From contig JASGJW010000001.1 in the NCBI GenBank assembly GCA_047601145.1, positions 682,001 to 746,000 of the forward strand: DNA of 64,000 nt. Direction: 5' to 3'. Source of the DNA: UBA7672 sp047601145. GTDB lineage: Bacteria; Pseudomonadota; Alphaproteobacteria; Caulobacterales; Hyphomonadaceae. The position numbers and the translations under genes are program-made. The notes under the pieces were generated by a model that saw only the letters and a program-made list of their open reading frames with translations, had not been told where the DNA came from and did not search any database. Of this stretch, positions 51,080 through 59,777 are shown one piece after another; positions within the stretch are counted from its first letter, which is position 1; each line of letters begins with the position of its first letter.

Positions 51080-51588
51080 AGCGCTTTCTCCGCATCGCCG
51101 ATGCACGGCTCGTCGGAAGATGGTGAATCCCCTGCCCGCATCAAACGCGCCGCGGCGAGGCGGGCGAAGGAGAGCGTGACGGCTTTCCGGCGGGCCGCGT
51201 TGAGAAGCGTGGGTTCGCACGCGCGCAGGATGGCGCCGCCGAAGCCATCGCAGACGATGAGGCCGGCATGCTCGGGGATGCGCTCCTTCGGGAAGTCGCA
51301 GTCGACGGCGAAATAGAAGCGGTCGCAGTAGGGTGCGTATTCCGGCCATTTCTGGTCGGTCTGGAAATCCTGGAGGCAGGACTTCACTTCGAGGATGACG
51401 ATCTCGCCCTTGGGACCGACAGCCATCACGTCGGCGCGGCGGCCGTTGGCGAGGGTGACTTCCGTGAGCGATGCGAGGCCGAGCTCCGCAAGCATGCGCT
51501 GGGCGCCGCGCACGATCTCGGCGGCCCGGCCGTTTGGAACGGGATCGCCGAACGGCTGGGAGACCGGTGAGGTCGCGAGGACGGACAT
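51076..51588 (-). CDS. mmcB: MmcB family DNA repair protein
   Basis: A 170-residue PD-(D/E)xK nuclease-fold protein: RADVMAVGPKGEIVILEVKS holds the D and E-x-K residues, and DFQTDQKWPEYAPYCDRFYF follows. In Caulobacter mmcB belongs to the SOS response and protects against mitomycin C. A LexA-like box GTAC-N7-GAAC overlaps the ribosome site here. The GTGA overlap joins it to the downstream small membrane protein gene. Confidence 0.93.
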   Translation of the reverse strand: MSVLATSPVSQPFGDPVPNGRAAEIVRGAQRMLAELGLASLTEVTLANGRRADVMAVGPKGEIVILEVKSCLQDFQTDQKWPEYAPYCDRFYFAVDCDFPKERIPEHAGLIVCDGFGGAILRACEPTLLNAARRKAVTLSFARLAAARLMRAGDSPSSDEPCIGDAEKAL

Positions 51589-51596
51589 GGAAGAGT

Positions 51597-51611
51597 GTTC
51601 CTGTTACGTAC
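51597..51611 (-). promoter_or_regulatory. LexA-like SOS box upstream of mmcB
   Basis: On the plus strand GTTC-CTGTTAC-GTAC, i.e. GTTC-N7-GTTC with one mismatch, the alphaproteobacterial LexA consensus. It lies 8-23 nt upstream of the mmcB ATG and overlaps its AGGAA ribosome site. Known SOS control of mmcB in Caulobacter supports the reading. Confidence 0.6.
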
Positions 51612-51711
51612 CGGTTATGGCGCCGGAGACTGGTCAGGGCAACGCGAATTGACGGGCGGGCTGCTTTGACGGCTGCTGTCGGCAAACAAGAAACGTCATG
51701 GGAGGGACTGG

Positions 51712-53070
51712 ATGACCGCGACAGGCGTGACGGGGGATGCTGCGGTCTTCCGGAAGGTGGCGTGGCGCGTCATGCCCCTGCTGTTCCTTGGCTACATCGT
51801 CGCCTTCCTCGACCGCGTGAATGTCGGCTTCGCCAAGCTGCAGATGGCGGCGGACCTGCAGTTCTCGGATGCGGTCTACGGCTTCGGGGCGGGCATTTTC
51901 TTCATCGGCTACTTCGTGTTCGAGGTGCCCAGCAATCTCATCCTCAGAAAAGTCGGCGCGCGAATTTGGATGGCCCGCATCATGATCACCTGGGGGATCA
52001 TCTCGAGCCTGTTCGTGTTCACGGGGCATGTGGCGTGGGGGCCGGTGGCGAGCGCATTCGGATGCACTGACCAGCAGTTCACGTTCTATGTGCTGCGCTT
52101 CTTCCTCGGGGCGGCGGAGGCGGGGTTCTTTCCCGGCGTCATCCTCTACCTCACCTACTGGTTCCCGGCGCAGCGGCGGGCGCAGATGGTGGCGTGGTTC
52201 ATGACGGGCATCGCCGTCTCCAACATCATCGGCTCGCCGATCTCGGGCGCGATCCTGCAATACATGGACGGCGCGAACGGCCTGCGCGGATGGCAGTGGC
52301 TGTTCGTGATCGAAGGCCTGCCCTCGGTGATCATGGGCGTGGTGTTCTTCCTGTTCCTTGCGGAGGGACCGGCAAAGGCAAAATGGCTGAGCGAGGATGA
52401 GCGCGGCCTGGTGCTGGCGCGGATCGGCGAAGATGAAGCAGCGCGCAGCGGGCACGGGAAGCACTCGATCGGGCATGCGTTCAGGGATGTCCGCGTGTGG
52501 CTGTTCGGCGTCGTCTATTTCACCGGGGCGCTGTGCCTCTACACGACCAATTTCTGGATGCCGACGCTGATCACCGACTTCGGCGTGGGCAAGACGGACT
52601 TCCTGATGGTGGGCCTCCTGAGCATGATCCCCTGGGGCATAACCGCCATCGTGCAGGTGTTGTGGGCGTGGAATTCGGACAGAACGGGCGAGCGGCGCTG
52701 GCACACGGCGGGCGGTTTCGCGATGTGCGTTGTCGGCATGGTGATGCTCGCGGTGATCGACGGTTCGCCCGTGCTGCAAATGGCGGCGCTGACGCTGGTG
52801 ACGTGCGGGGCGCTGTGCTGGGTGGTGGCGTTCTGGTCGATCCCGACCGCGTTCCTGTCGGGCGCAGGCGCGGCGGCGGGCATCGCCTGGATCAACGCGA
52901 TCGGCAATCTCGGCGGGCATTTCGGACCCGACCTGATCGGCCAGATCCGCACGGCGAACAACGGCAATGCCGATGCGGCCTTCCTGACGCTTGCAGCCGC
53001 TGCAGCTGTCGGCGGCGTGCTGATCCTGGCGTCGACGATGAACCCAAAGCCCAAACCGGCTGCGGCCTAG
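51712..53070 (+). CDS. MFS transporter, anion:cation symporter (tartrate/phthalate-like) type
   Basis: A 452-residue, twelve-helix carrier. YIVAFLDRVNVGFAKLQM in the first helix and FGAGIFFIGYFVFEVPSNLI are signatures of the ACS family, which takes up organic acids such as tartrate, galactarate or phthalate. VGARIWMARIMITWGI is the conserved cytoplasmic loop. A GGGAGGG lies just before the ATG. No catabolic gene adjoins it, so the substrate is open. It overlaps the convergent TIR gene by 4 bp. Confidence 0.93.
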   Translation: MTATGVTGDAAVFRKVAWRVMPLLFLGYIVAFLDRVNVGFAKLQMAADLQFSDAVYGFGAGIFFIGYFVFEVPSNLILRKVGARIWMARIMITWGIISSLFVFTGHVAWGPVASAFGCTDQQFTFYVLRFFLGAAEAGFFPGVILYLTYWFPAQRRAQMVAWFMTGIAVSNIIGSPISGAILQYMDGANGLRGWQWLFVIEGLPSVIMGVVFFLFLAEGPAKAKWLSEDERGLVLARIGEDEAARSGHGKHSIGHAFRDVRVWLFGVVYFTGALCLYTTNFWMPTLITDFGVGKTDFLMVGLLSMIPWGITAIVQVLWAWNSDRTGERRWHTAGGFAMCVVGMVMLAVIDGSPVLQMAALTLVTCGALCWVVAFWSIPTAFLSGAGAAAGIAWINAIGNLGGHFGPDLIGQIRTANNGNADAAFLTLAAAAAVGGVLILASTMNPKPKPAAA

Positions 53071-54842
53071 CCTTCCCTCGCAGCCCAGCGCGCCTTCGCC
53101 TGCTGCATCAGCGCGTTGAAGCGCGGGGCGTCGCGGATGGGATCGAGGCTGGTGTCCTTTTCCATCCAGGCGAGCCAGCCGGCGTTCACGACCGGGACGA
53201 CGCGGTCGAGGATATCGCAAGCGGCGTCGACATCCTTGAGGCCAGCCATCGCACAGGCGATGTTGTAGTGCATGCGCATGTTGTCGGGATCGAACAGCAT
53301 GGCGCGTCGCGCCCAGTCGCGCGCGCGGTCAGGCTCGTCCAGGTCGCTGAGCGAGGAAACGAGGAAGCCTAGCGCTTCGCTGTGGTCCGGCTCGGCGGCC
53401 AGCACTTTTTCGCACACAGCGAGGCACCGGCGCGCAGCGGCCAGCCCATTCTGCGTGTCGCCGATCGCCTGGTAGGCCTGCACGACCATGCCGCAGGGCC
53501 GGACGGCCTGAGGATAGAGCGCGATCGCCTTCTCGTAGCTGCGGATCGCTTCCTCATGTTCGCTGCATCCAAGATGGATATAGCCAAAGAACAGGTTGGC
53601 CTCGTAGCAGTCCGGATCGAGGCGAAGGGCGGCCTCGGCAAACGGCTTGGCGCGATCCATGTCCATGATCTGGCCGCGGCCGATCACCTCCGCCATGGCG
53701 GCCTGCGATTCCGCGAGATCGGGATCCAGCTTCATCGCCATCTCGGCTGCGGCGAGGCCGCCATCGTGATCGGCGGCGAAGACGCCGCGCTGTTTTTCTT
53801 CCGACTGGGCAAAAGCGATCTGCGCCCAGGCGCGCGCGAAGGTCGGATCAAGCTCGATCACCCGCTTGCAGATACGCTCGATGAGCGGCTTCACGCGCTG
53901 GCTGCCCGAACGCGAGAACTGGCGCGCCATGAGGAAGAGTTCGTAGGCTTCGGAATTGGTGGTGTCGCGGTGTTCGATCGCTATTTTCTCGGCCGGCGCG
54001 AGCTTCACCTTGAGCGCGCCGACGATCGCCTGGCTGATCTCGTCCTGGATCGCAAAGATATCGTCGAGCGTCCGGTCGAAACGCTCGGCCCAGATCTGCC
54101 CATCGCTCGCCGCCTCGACCAGCGTTGCGGTGATGCGCACGCGCTGGCCGGACTTGCGGATCGAGCCTTCGAGGATGTGCGTGACCTTCATGTCGCGCGC
54201 GAGATTTGCGGCGGCGATGGTCTTGCCCTTCAGCGCAAAAGCAGCGTTGCGCGAGACAACGCTGATGGCCGAGACGCGGCCAAGGTCGGTGATGATGTCT
54301 TCCGTGACGCCATCGGAGAAGAATTCCTGCTCGGCCTCGCCGCTGAGGTTGATGAAGGGAAGAATGAGAATGGCGGGCCGCGAGGGCGCCGCATCGGCGC
54401 GACCTGCAACTGCCGGAGACGGCGAGAAGATGCGCGGCGCGACGGGTGCGCTGGCGCCGAGGAAGCGGCGGACATCGGTGAGGAACGCCTGCCAGGCCGG
54501 GTCGCTCGAATTTCCGGTCCAGTGGGAGAGTTCGGCCGTCTGCGTCAGCTCGAACATTATCGGGCGTTCGCAGGCCTCGATCATGCAGGGGACGAGCGTC
54601 CTGTTGCGGTCGGCGAGCGTGGCCTCCGACCTTACCCAGCGCGATGCGACGGACTTCTTCGACCACAAGACCACGACAGCCTTCGCCGCTCGCAGCGCAT
54701 TCTCCGTCACCTCGTCATAGGCCTCCCCCGAACGCAGGCCGACATCCCACCAGACAGAGAAACCCTGCTGCTCGAACGCCTCGGCGAAGATCTTGGCGCG
54801 CGCCAGATCCTCACGATTGTAAGAGATGAAGATATCCGGCAC
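53067..54842 (-). CDS. TIR domain - TolB-like domain - TPR protein
   Basis: A 591-residue protein with three parts. Residues 1-130 are a TIR_2 domain: DIFISYNREDLARAKIFAEA, WWDVGLRSGE, and SRWVRSEATLADRN with Glu73 where TIR NADases have their catalytic Glu. Residues 155-290 resemble the TolB/FlgO-like module found in adenylate-cyclase-type regulators (ILILPFINLSGEAEQEFFSD, DIITDLGRVSAISVVSRN). The rest is TPR-like helices (RIELDPTF, ALRLDPDCYEANLFFGYIHL). No signal peptide is seen. NADase activity or a scaffold role is inferred. The gene has no defence partner nearby. Confidence 0.85.
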   Translation of the reverse strand: MPDIFISYNREDLARAKIFAEAFEQQGFSVWWDVGLRSGEAYDEVTENALRAAKAVVVLWSKKSVASRWVRSEATLADRNRTLVPCMIEACERPIMFELTQTAELSHWTGNSSDPAWQAFLTDVRRFLGASAPVAPRIFSPSPAVAGRADAAPSRPAILILPFINLSGEAEQEFFSDGVTEDIITDLGRVSAISVVSRNAAFALKGKTIAAANLARDMKVTHILEGSIRKSGQRVRITATLVEAASDGQIWAERFDRTLDDIFAIQDEISQAIVGALKVKLAPAEKIAIEHRDTTNSEAYELFLMARQFSRSGSQRVKPLIERICKRVIELDPTFARAWAQIAFAQSEEKQRGVFAADHDGGLAAAEMAMKLDPDLAESQAAMAEVIGRGQIMDMDRAKPFAEAALRLDPDCYEANLFFGYIHLGCSEHEEAIRSYEKAIALYPQAVRPCGMVVQAYQAIGDTQNGLAAARRCLAVCEKVLAAEPDHSEALGFLVSSLSDLDEPDRARDWARRAMLFDPDNMRMHYNIACAMAGLKDVDAACDILDRVVPVVNAGWLAWMEKDTSLDPIRDAPRFNALMQQAKARWAAREG

Positions 54843-54913
54843 GCCCTGCCCCGCGCAGCGTGAAGTGACGCATCACGACGTCCTACAGGGCGCGGCGTTC
54901 GCCGTCGACTGGC

Positions 54914-55741
54914 TCAGGAGGCGAAGGCCTTCTTGAACATTCCCTCGGGCAGGCCGGGGCCGCGTTTCGGGTGGATCAGGAAGTAATCCTTCCAGCGGCG
55001 CTTGGGGTCGATCTGGGTCGACTCGAACATGTGGGAGTTGTCGTCGTTGAGCTGCCACATGCGGTAGCCGAGATTGAGGAAGTAGTCGCGCACGGCTTCG
55101 CCGGACGAGGCAAAGTTGCGCTGCAGCGAGAACGGGTGGATCTCGATCAGGAGGCTCGGCAGGTCGCGCTCGATCGTCTTGCGGCCGCCCTCGATGAAGC
55201 GGATCTCGGCGCCTTCGACGTCGCAGCGGATGAAGTCGACACGCGGAAGCTTCTCGCGCTCCATGATGCTGTCGAGCGAGGTGACCGCAGTGGGCTGGTC
55301 AACGAACTCGGTCTTGTTGCCGGTCGCGAGCTTCTCGTCCGAAGCCGTGCCGCCTCGATCGGTGACCACGCCATAGGCGCGGCCGAGATGGCCCGACATC
55401 TTGCGCGGGACGGAGAGGATCATGTTGCCGTCGGCCGAGCCAATGGCGGCGTTGTGCGGCGTGACATTCTTGAGGCCATGCCAGCGCAGGAGGCGCGTCA
55501 TGATCGAATAGGAATAGTTCGACGGTTCGTAGACGTGGACCTTGCCCTCCGGCCCGATCGTCTTCGACAGCAGGTAGGAGTGGCGGCCGTCAGAGCCGCC
55601 GAAGTGCAGGCAGATATCGCCCGGCTTCACGACTTCCTTCATGTAGGGAGCTTCCGGCTCCCATTTCCGGTCCTGCACATTGCGCTGGTAGATGCGCATG
55701 GTCGTGGCGAGATTGCGGAAGCCTTCGAAAGACGTGGACAA
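54914..55741 (-). CDS. FkbM family methyltransferase
   Basis: A 275-residue SAM-dependent methyltransferase. SAM-binding segments are ICLHFGGSDGRHSYLLSK and KVHVYEPSNYSYSIMTRL; VDFIRCDVEGAEIRFIEGG is the FkbM signature. TTG at 55739-55741 is chosen because a GGAG lies 9 nt upstream; an ATG at 55699 would lose 14 residues. Family members often methylate sugars or natural products; the substrate here is unknown. Confidence 0.9.
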   Translation of the reverse strand: MSTSFEGFRNLATTMRIYQRNVQDRKWEPEAPYMKEVVKPGDICLHFGGSDGRHSYLLSKTIGPEGKVHVYEPSNYSYSIMTRLLRWHGLKNVTPHNAAIGSADGNMILSVPRKMSGHLGRAYGVVTDRGGTASDEKLATGNKTEFVDQPTAVTSLDSIMEREKLPRVDFIRCDVEGAEIRFIEGGRKTIERDLPSLLIEIHPFSLQRNFASSGEAVRDYFLNLGYRMWQLNDDNSHMFESTQIDPKRRWKDYFLIHPKRGPGLPEGMFKKAFAS

Positions 55742-55869
55742 GCGTGTGACTCCAGGAGCGTCAGGCCCGGGGTAGAAAGCCTGCTACGCGCAAAAAGGGA
55801 AGCCCCTCCGGCGCCTTCACCCACCCGAACGGCGTTCCGCCGCAGGCCCGTCTGGATTACAAGCGGGAC

Positions 55870-56283
55870 ATGACCGACGCACCCTCCCGCAACGACTGGG
55901 GCCTTGCCCCTTCCCTAGACGATATCGCCGACATGGCCCGCAAGGCGCTGGAGACGCTGGAAGAGCCCTTCCGCACGCATGCGAAGACCGTGGCCATCAA
56001 GGTCGAGGACTTCGCCGATGAAGAAACGCTCGCGTCGATGAAGATCGAGAGCCCGTATGATCTCACCGGTCTCTATTCGGGCGTCGCGCTGACGCTGGAG
56101 ATGCATTCAGCGCCCTCGACCATCCCGCCGATGGTGTGGCTCTACAGGCTGCCGATTCTCGACGAGTGGGCGGCGACGGGAGACATCACGCTCGAGGAGC
56201 TGGTGGGACACGTCGTGATCCACGAACTCGGCCACCATTTCGGCTGGTCGGACGAGGAAATGGACGTGCTGCAGGAGGATTAG
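55870..56283 (+). CDS. Minimal zincin-type metallopeptidase (Zincin_1 family)
   Basis: A 137-residue cytoplasmic protein with the motif VVIHELGHHFGWSDEEMD (HExxHHxGxxD), typical of the small zincin_1 family (PF06262). The N-terminal half is helical (DDIADMARKALETLEEPFR). A protease function is assumed from the motif only. It is convergent with the hydrolase gene and overlaps it by 4 bp. Confidence 0.9.
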   Translation: MTDAPSRNDWGLAPSLDDIADMARKALETLEEPFRTHAKTVAIKVEDFADEETLASMKIESPYDLTGLYSGVALTLEMHSAPSTIPPMVWLYRLPILDEWAATGDITLEELVGHVVIHELGHHFGWSDEEMDVLQED

Positions 56284-57365
56284 GCAGCGCCCGTCTTGGT
56301 TTGCGGCAGGGCTTCGCGCAGGAAATCGATCTGCGTTGCAAGGTTCGGCGCGAAGTAGGGATCGACATAAGGGTCGAAATGGCCGGCGTCGATTTCGGTC
56401 AGGCGCGCAAAGGGCGCGCGGGAGGCGATCTGCCGCGTGTCGCCGATGGCGATCATGTCGTCCTTGCGCGCTGCGAGGAGGAGGATCGGACAGCGGAGAT
56501 CCTGCAGCGCGGCTTCAGGCTTGATGGCCTCGAGATGCTGGAGGTCACGGACAAGCATCAGGTTGCGCCAGCCGCCGCGATAGGTGTGAGGCACGGTTTT
56601 CCAGAACGGGTGCAAGCCTTGTTCGCCGCGCCGTGAAATGCAGTCGCGGCTGGGCGCGAAGGCGCGCTCGCCGGGGCGGCAATAGGCGGTGATGTAGGCG
56701 GGCGGGAGCTTCACGCCGATGAGGCCAGCGATGGCGTTTCCGGCGATTTCCCCGAAGGCGAGGCCGATATAGCCGATCATCTGGACGAGGCCGGGCTGGC
56801 TGCCCGGGCGTCCGAGATAAGGAACGTGAAGGATCACGGCGTCGACCGGATCAGCGGCGGCAGCGCAAGTCGCCGAGGCGCCCGAGAAGCTCGTGCCCCA
56901 GAGGATGACGCGGCTGGCGTCGAGACCGGAGATGTTCCCCGCCCGCACGTGGGCGATCGCGGCGCGGTAGTCCGCGACGTGGGCGCGGAGGTCGATCGAA
57001 TGGCGGAGCCTGCCCTCGCTGCCGCCGAAACTGCGGAAGTCGAAGGCGAGGACGGCATAGCCTGCATCGGCAAAGCCCTCTGCGAAACGCTCGAGCGGGC
57101 CTTCCTTCGTGCCGCAGAGGCCGGGCGCCATCAGGATGACGGGCGCTGGCGGTCCTGCGGGGCGGTAAAGCCAGGCCTCGATGCGGTCGCCCGAAGGCGT
57201 TGGGATGAAGATTGTGTTGCGCATCGCCTGCCCGCGCGCCTCATCAGGCGCGGGCGGCGGGGCGATCCAGCGGAAATCGCGGCGGCCGGCGCCGAAGAGC
57301 AGCCAGCACAGGGCGGCGAGCAGAAGAATCGCAAGCACCGGGAAGACAACCGGAAAACCAATCAT
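56280..57365 (-). CDS. Membrane-anchored alpha/beta hydrolase
   Basis: 361 residues with an N-terminal helix (VVFPVLAILLLAALCWLLFG) and an alpha/beta-hydrolase fold. The nucleophile elbow is ILWGTSFSGASAT, with Asp in LLAARKDDMI and His in DAGHFDPY. Oxyanion loop region: LMAPGLCGTKEGP. The ATG at 57363-57365 has AGGGGAG upstream. It is divergent from a TetR gene across a 36-bp palindrome, so it is likely repressed by that TetR. Confidence 0.88.
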   Translation of the reverse strand: MIGFPVVFPVLAILLLAALCWLLFGAGRRDFRWIAPPPAPDEARGQAMRNTIFIPTPSGDRIEAWLYRPAGPPAPVILMAPGLCGTKEGPLERFAEGFADAGYAVLAFDFRSFGGSEGRLRHSIDLRAHVADYRAAIAHVRAGNISGLDASRVILWGTSFSGASATCAAAADPVDAVILHVPYLGRPGSQPGLVQMIGYIGLAFGEIAGNAIAGLIGVKLPPAYITAYCRPGERAFAPSRDCISRRGEQGLHPFWKTVPHTYRGGWRNLMLVRDLQHLEAIKPEAALQDLRCPILLLAARKDDMIAIGDTRQIASRAPFARLTEIDAGHFDPYVDPYFAPNLATQIDFLREALPQTKTGAA

Positions 57366-57396
57366 TGCGCACTCCCCTGCCGTTCCGGATACGTTT

Positions 57397-57432
57397 GGAA
57401 ACCAAAAGGTTTTGCAAAACCGATTGGTTTCC
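57397..57432. promoter_or_regulatory. 36-bp concentric palindrome between hydrolase and TetR genes
   Basis: An inner perfect palindrome GGTTTTGCAAAACC (57408-57421) is flanked by GGAAACCAA (57397-57405) and TTGGTTTCC (57424-57432) around the same centre. Only two of 18 base-pair positions break the symmetry. It lies midway in the 109-bp divergent region, as expected for a TetR operator, possibly bound by two dimers. Confidence 0.8.
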
Positions 57433-57474
57433 TATACGCGTTGTTGAGGAAGGTCAACGGCGGGTGAAGGCGCG

Positions 57475-58125
57475 ATGAAGCGGGCGAAGGTGACGCCGGC
57501 GAAAGAAACGGACGGGCGGCCGGACTGGCTCGCGCGTCTCGCCGACCCGTGGGACGAGAAGGTGCTGTCGGCGGCGTTCGACGTATTCGCGGCCAAGGGC
57601 TTCGACGGCGCGACAATGGCGGAGATCGCCTCGGCCGCTGAAGTCTCCAAGCGGACGCTCTACGAGCGCTATGCCGACAAGGCGGACCTCTTCCGGGCGC
57701 TGCTGGCCTGGGGCGCGCGGGGAAATCTTCCCGAGAAGCTGCCGTCAGGGAAATTCGACGCCGAGGAGGCGCTGGTGCGCCATGCGGAGGCGGTTCTGTC
57801 GGCGCTGATGCGCCAGGAGTCGATTGACCTGATGCGGATCGTGGCAGGTGCGAGCCCGCGCTTTCCCGAGATCGGGAAGATGTTCGACGAAACGACGCGG
57901 GCGGCGAGCCTCAAGATCGTGCGGGCGCTGGCCTGGAAGCTGGCCAAGGAGAAGAAGATCGCCTCGCCGAACTATGATGATTTCGCGTCCGACTTCATTG
58001 GGCTGATCAGAGGCGATCTCTATTTCCGCGCGCTCGTCGGCGCGGCGAAGCCCCTGCCCCAGGCGAAGGTTGTGACAGAAGCGAAACGCGTTGTGGGCGT
58101 GCTGCTGAAGGCCTACCGGCGCTGA
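57475..58125 (+). CDS. TetR-family transcriptional regulator
   Basis: 216 residues. The N-terminal HTH is AAFDVFAAKGFDGATMAEIA followed by SAAEVSKRTLYERYADKADLF; the C-terminal ligand domain resembles the AefR-like class (MRIVAGASPRFPEIGKMFDE). Likely autorepressor and repressor of the divergent hydrolase, through the 36-bp palindrome between them. The ligand is unknown. Confidence 0.92.
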   Translation: MKRAKVTPAKETDGRPDWLARLADPWDEKVLSAAFDVFAAKGFDGATMAEIASAAEVSKRTLYERYADKADLFRALLAWGARGNLPEKLPSGKFDAEEALVRHAEAVLSALMRQESIDLMRIVAGASPRFPEIGKMFDETTRAASLKIVRALAWKLAKEKKIASPNYDDFASDFIGLIRGDLYFRALVGAAKPLPQAKVVTEAKRVVGVLLKAYRR

Positions 58126-58166
58126 TCCGCGTTGACGGCCGGACGGCAACCCGGCCTAATTCGCGC

Positions 58167-58565
58167 ATGGGGACGGATATCGCCGCGATTGCGTTTTGTG
58201 TGCTGCTTGGAGGGCTGGCGCTGTTCCAGCTTGCGCTGGCGGCAGGCGTGCCGCTTGGCCGGTTTGCCTGGGGCGGCGGCCATGAGCGGCTTCCCGTCAA
58301 TCTGCGCATCGGCAGTCTCCTCGCCATCGCGATCTACGCCATCTTTGCGGTGATCGTGCTGGAGCGGGCCGGGCTCGTCAGCCTCCTGCCCTACGCTCCA
58401 ATCGCAGGCATCGGGATATGGATCGTCCTCGCCTACCTCGCACTTGGCGTCGTGATGAATGCGATCTCGCGCAGCAAGCCCGAACGCTACACGATGACGC
58501 CGCTTGCGCTGGCGCTCGGCGTCCTGGCGCTCGTGGTTGCGATGGAAGCTGCGCCTAGAGGCTGA
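58167..58565 (+). CDS. Small four-helix membrane protein of unknown function
   Basis: 132 residues with four membrane helices (IAAIAFCVLLGGLALFQLAL, IGSLLAIAIYAIFAVIVLER, IGIWIVLAYLALGVVMNAIS, and TPLALALGVLALVVAM). The loop RFAWGGGHERLPVNLR is conserved-looking, but I cannot name a family. It follows the TetR gene by 41 nt and overlaps the convergent sirtuin by 11 bp. Confidence 0.75.
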   Translation: MGTDIAAIAFCVLLGGLALFQLALAAGVPLGRFAWGGGHERLPVNLRIGSLLAIAIYAIFAVIVLERAGLVSLLPYAPIAGIGIWIVLAYLALGVVMNAISRSKPERYTMTPLALALGVLALVVAMEAAPRG

Positions 58566-59280
58566 CCCTGCGGATCAGGTCGGCGGTCCATTCCTCGACG
58601 ACCTGCGTCGCCGGGCCGTAGCGGCCTTCGCCGAAGTCGCGGTGGTTGGCGGAGGGTTCGAGATTGAGCTCGACAGTGTGGGCGCCGGCGCTGCGGGCTT
58701 CGTGCACGAAACCGGCGGCCGGATAGACCTCGCCTGACGTGCCGATCGAGACGAAGAGATCGCAGGACGACAGCCGGCCGTAGATGTCGTCCATGCCGTA
58801 GGGCATCTCGCCGAACCACACGACGTCTGGGCGCAGGCCGCGCACGCCGGTGGCGGCGCAGCGCCAGCATTCGACATCGGTGAAGAGATCCTCATCCCAC
58901 GCGCCCTTGGCGCCGCAGGAAGCGCAGACGACGCGCGAGAGCTCGCCGTGCATGTGCAGGAGGGAGTGCGAGCCGGCCTTCTCGTGCAGGTCGTCGACAT
59001 TCTGCGTGACCAACATGAGATCGCCGCCGGAGGATTTCACGGCGCGTTCGAGCCTTGCCAGGGCGTGGTGGGCGGTGTTGGGCTGGGCATCGCGCAGGGC
59101 GCGGCGGCGGGCGTTGTAGAAGTCGTGCACGAGGCGCGGATTGCGGGCGAAACCTTCCGGCGTCGCGACGTCTTCCAGACGATGGCGCGTCCAGATCCCG
59201 TCCTTGTCGCGGAACGTTCCCATGCCGCTTTCGGCGGACACGCCAGCGCCCGTGAGGATGACGATTCGCCTGAATGTCAT
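58555..59280 (-). CDS. cobB: NAD-dependent deacylase of the sirtuin family, class III (CobB type)
   Basis: Removes acyl groups from protein lysines using NAD. Motifs: TGAGVSAESGMGTFRDKDG, TQNVDDLHEKAG, catalytic His in LLHMHGEL, and the zinc ligands CASC...CWRC. FYNARRR supplies the Tyr-x-x-Arg pair that marks class III enzymes (desuccinylase/demalonylase). The ATG at 59278-59280 has GGGAGG 6 nt upstream; a GTG one codon earlier is less likely. 241 residues. Confidence 0.95.
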   Translation of the reverse strand: MTFRRIVILTGAGVSAESGMGTFRDKDGIWTRHRLEDVATPEGFARNPRLVHDFYNARRRALRDAQPNTAHHALARLERAVKSSGGDLMLVTQNVDDLHEKAGSHSLLHMHGELSRVVCASCGAKGAWDEDLFTDVECWRCAATGVRGLRPDVVWFGEMPYGMDDIYGRLSSCDLFVSIGTSGEVYPAAGFVHEARSAGAHTVELNLEPSANHRDFGEGRYGPATQVVEEWTADLIRRVSL

Positions 59281-59383
59281 CACAGCCTCCCTGCGCCGGA
59301 ATACAGACTGGAGCCGGTCCGCGCAAATTCCTGAGGCAGGAATCGTCTGATTCGCGAAACGACAGGGTTAAGGCCGAGACAGC

Positions 59384-59527
59384 CTAGCGGCCGAGATCCG
59401 AGTATGACGCTTCGGCAAAGAGCGAACGGTCGGCGGCGAACATGGCGGCGCAGCCCGCAAAAGCGAGGCCGACAAACACCACCGCCAGAATGCGGGTAAT
59501 GATCTTGCTGTTCACGCCGCCTGTCAT
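59384..59527 (-). CDS. Possible small membrane protein
   Basis: 47 residues from an ATG at 59525-59527: MTGGVNSKIITRILAVVFVG leads into a hydrophobic helix and an AGC that might be a lipobox. An AGGGA lies 8 nt upstream. The frame is open 25 codons further without a better start. Short and unrecognised, so it may be spurious. Confidence 0.35.
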   Translation of the reverse strand: MTGGVNSKIITRILAVVFVGLAFAGCAAMFAADRSLFAEASYSDLGR

Positions 59528-59758
59528 GGCTGCCGTCCCTGCATCTACCATGCCGGTCTGGTCCCTGACCGGTCTCGCCTCCCGAAACGGATGAGAGCGC
59601 ATCGGGTTGCGCCCGGGTTGGGCGCTGATGGGGCCCTTTGGGGACCAAATAGGGCGGTTGGCCTTATTCGCTGGCGCGGCGCCGTACGTCGCGGGCGAAA
59701 CGATCCGGCGCCGGTAACTGTCGCGGAGCCGACTTCTCGTCTGCGCTCAAAGCATTCG

Positions 59759-59777
59759 CCATGTCGATCCGACATGG
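59759..59777. promoter_or_regulatory. Inverted repeat upstream of the subtilase gene
   Basis: CCATGTCG (59759-59766) and CGACATGG (59770-59777) match perfectly with a 3-nt centre, 44 nt before the ATG of the subtilase gene. It is a good operator candidate. Confidence 0.5.
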
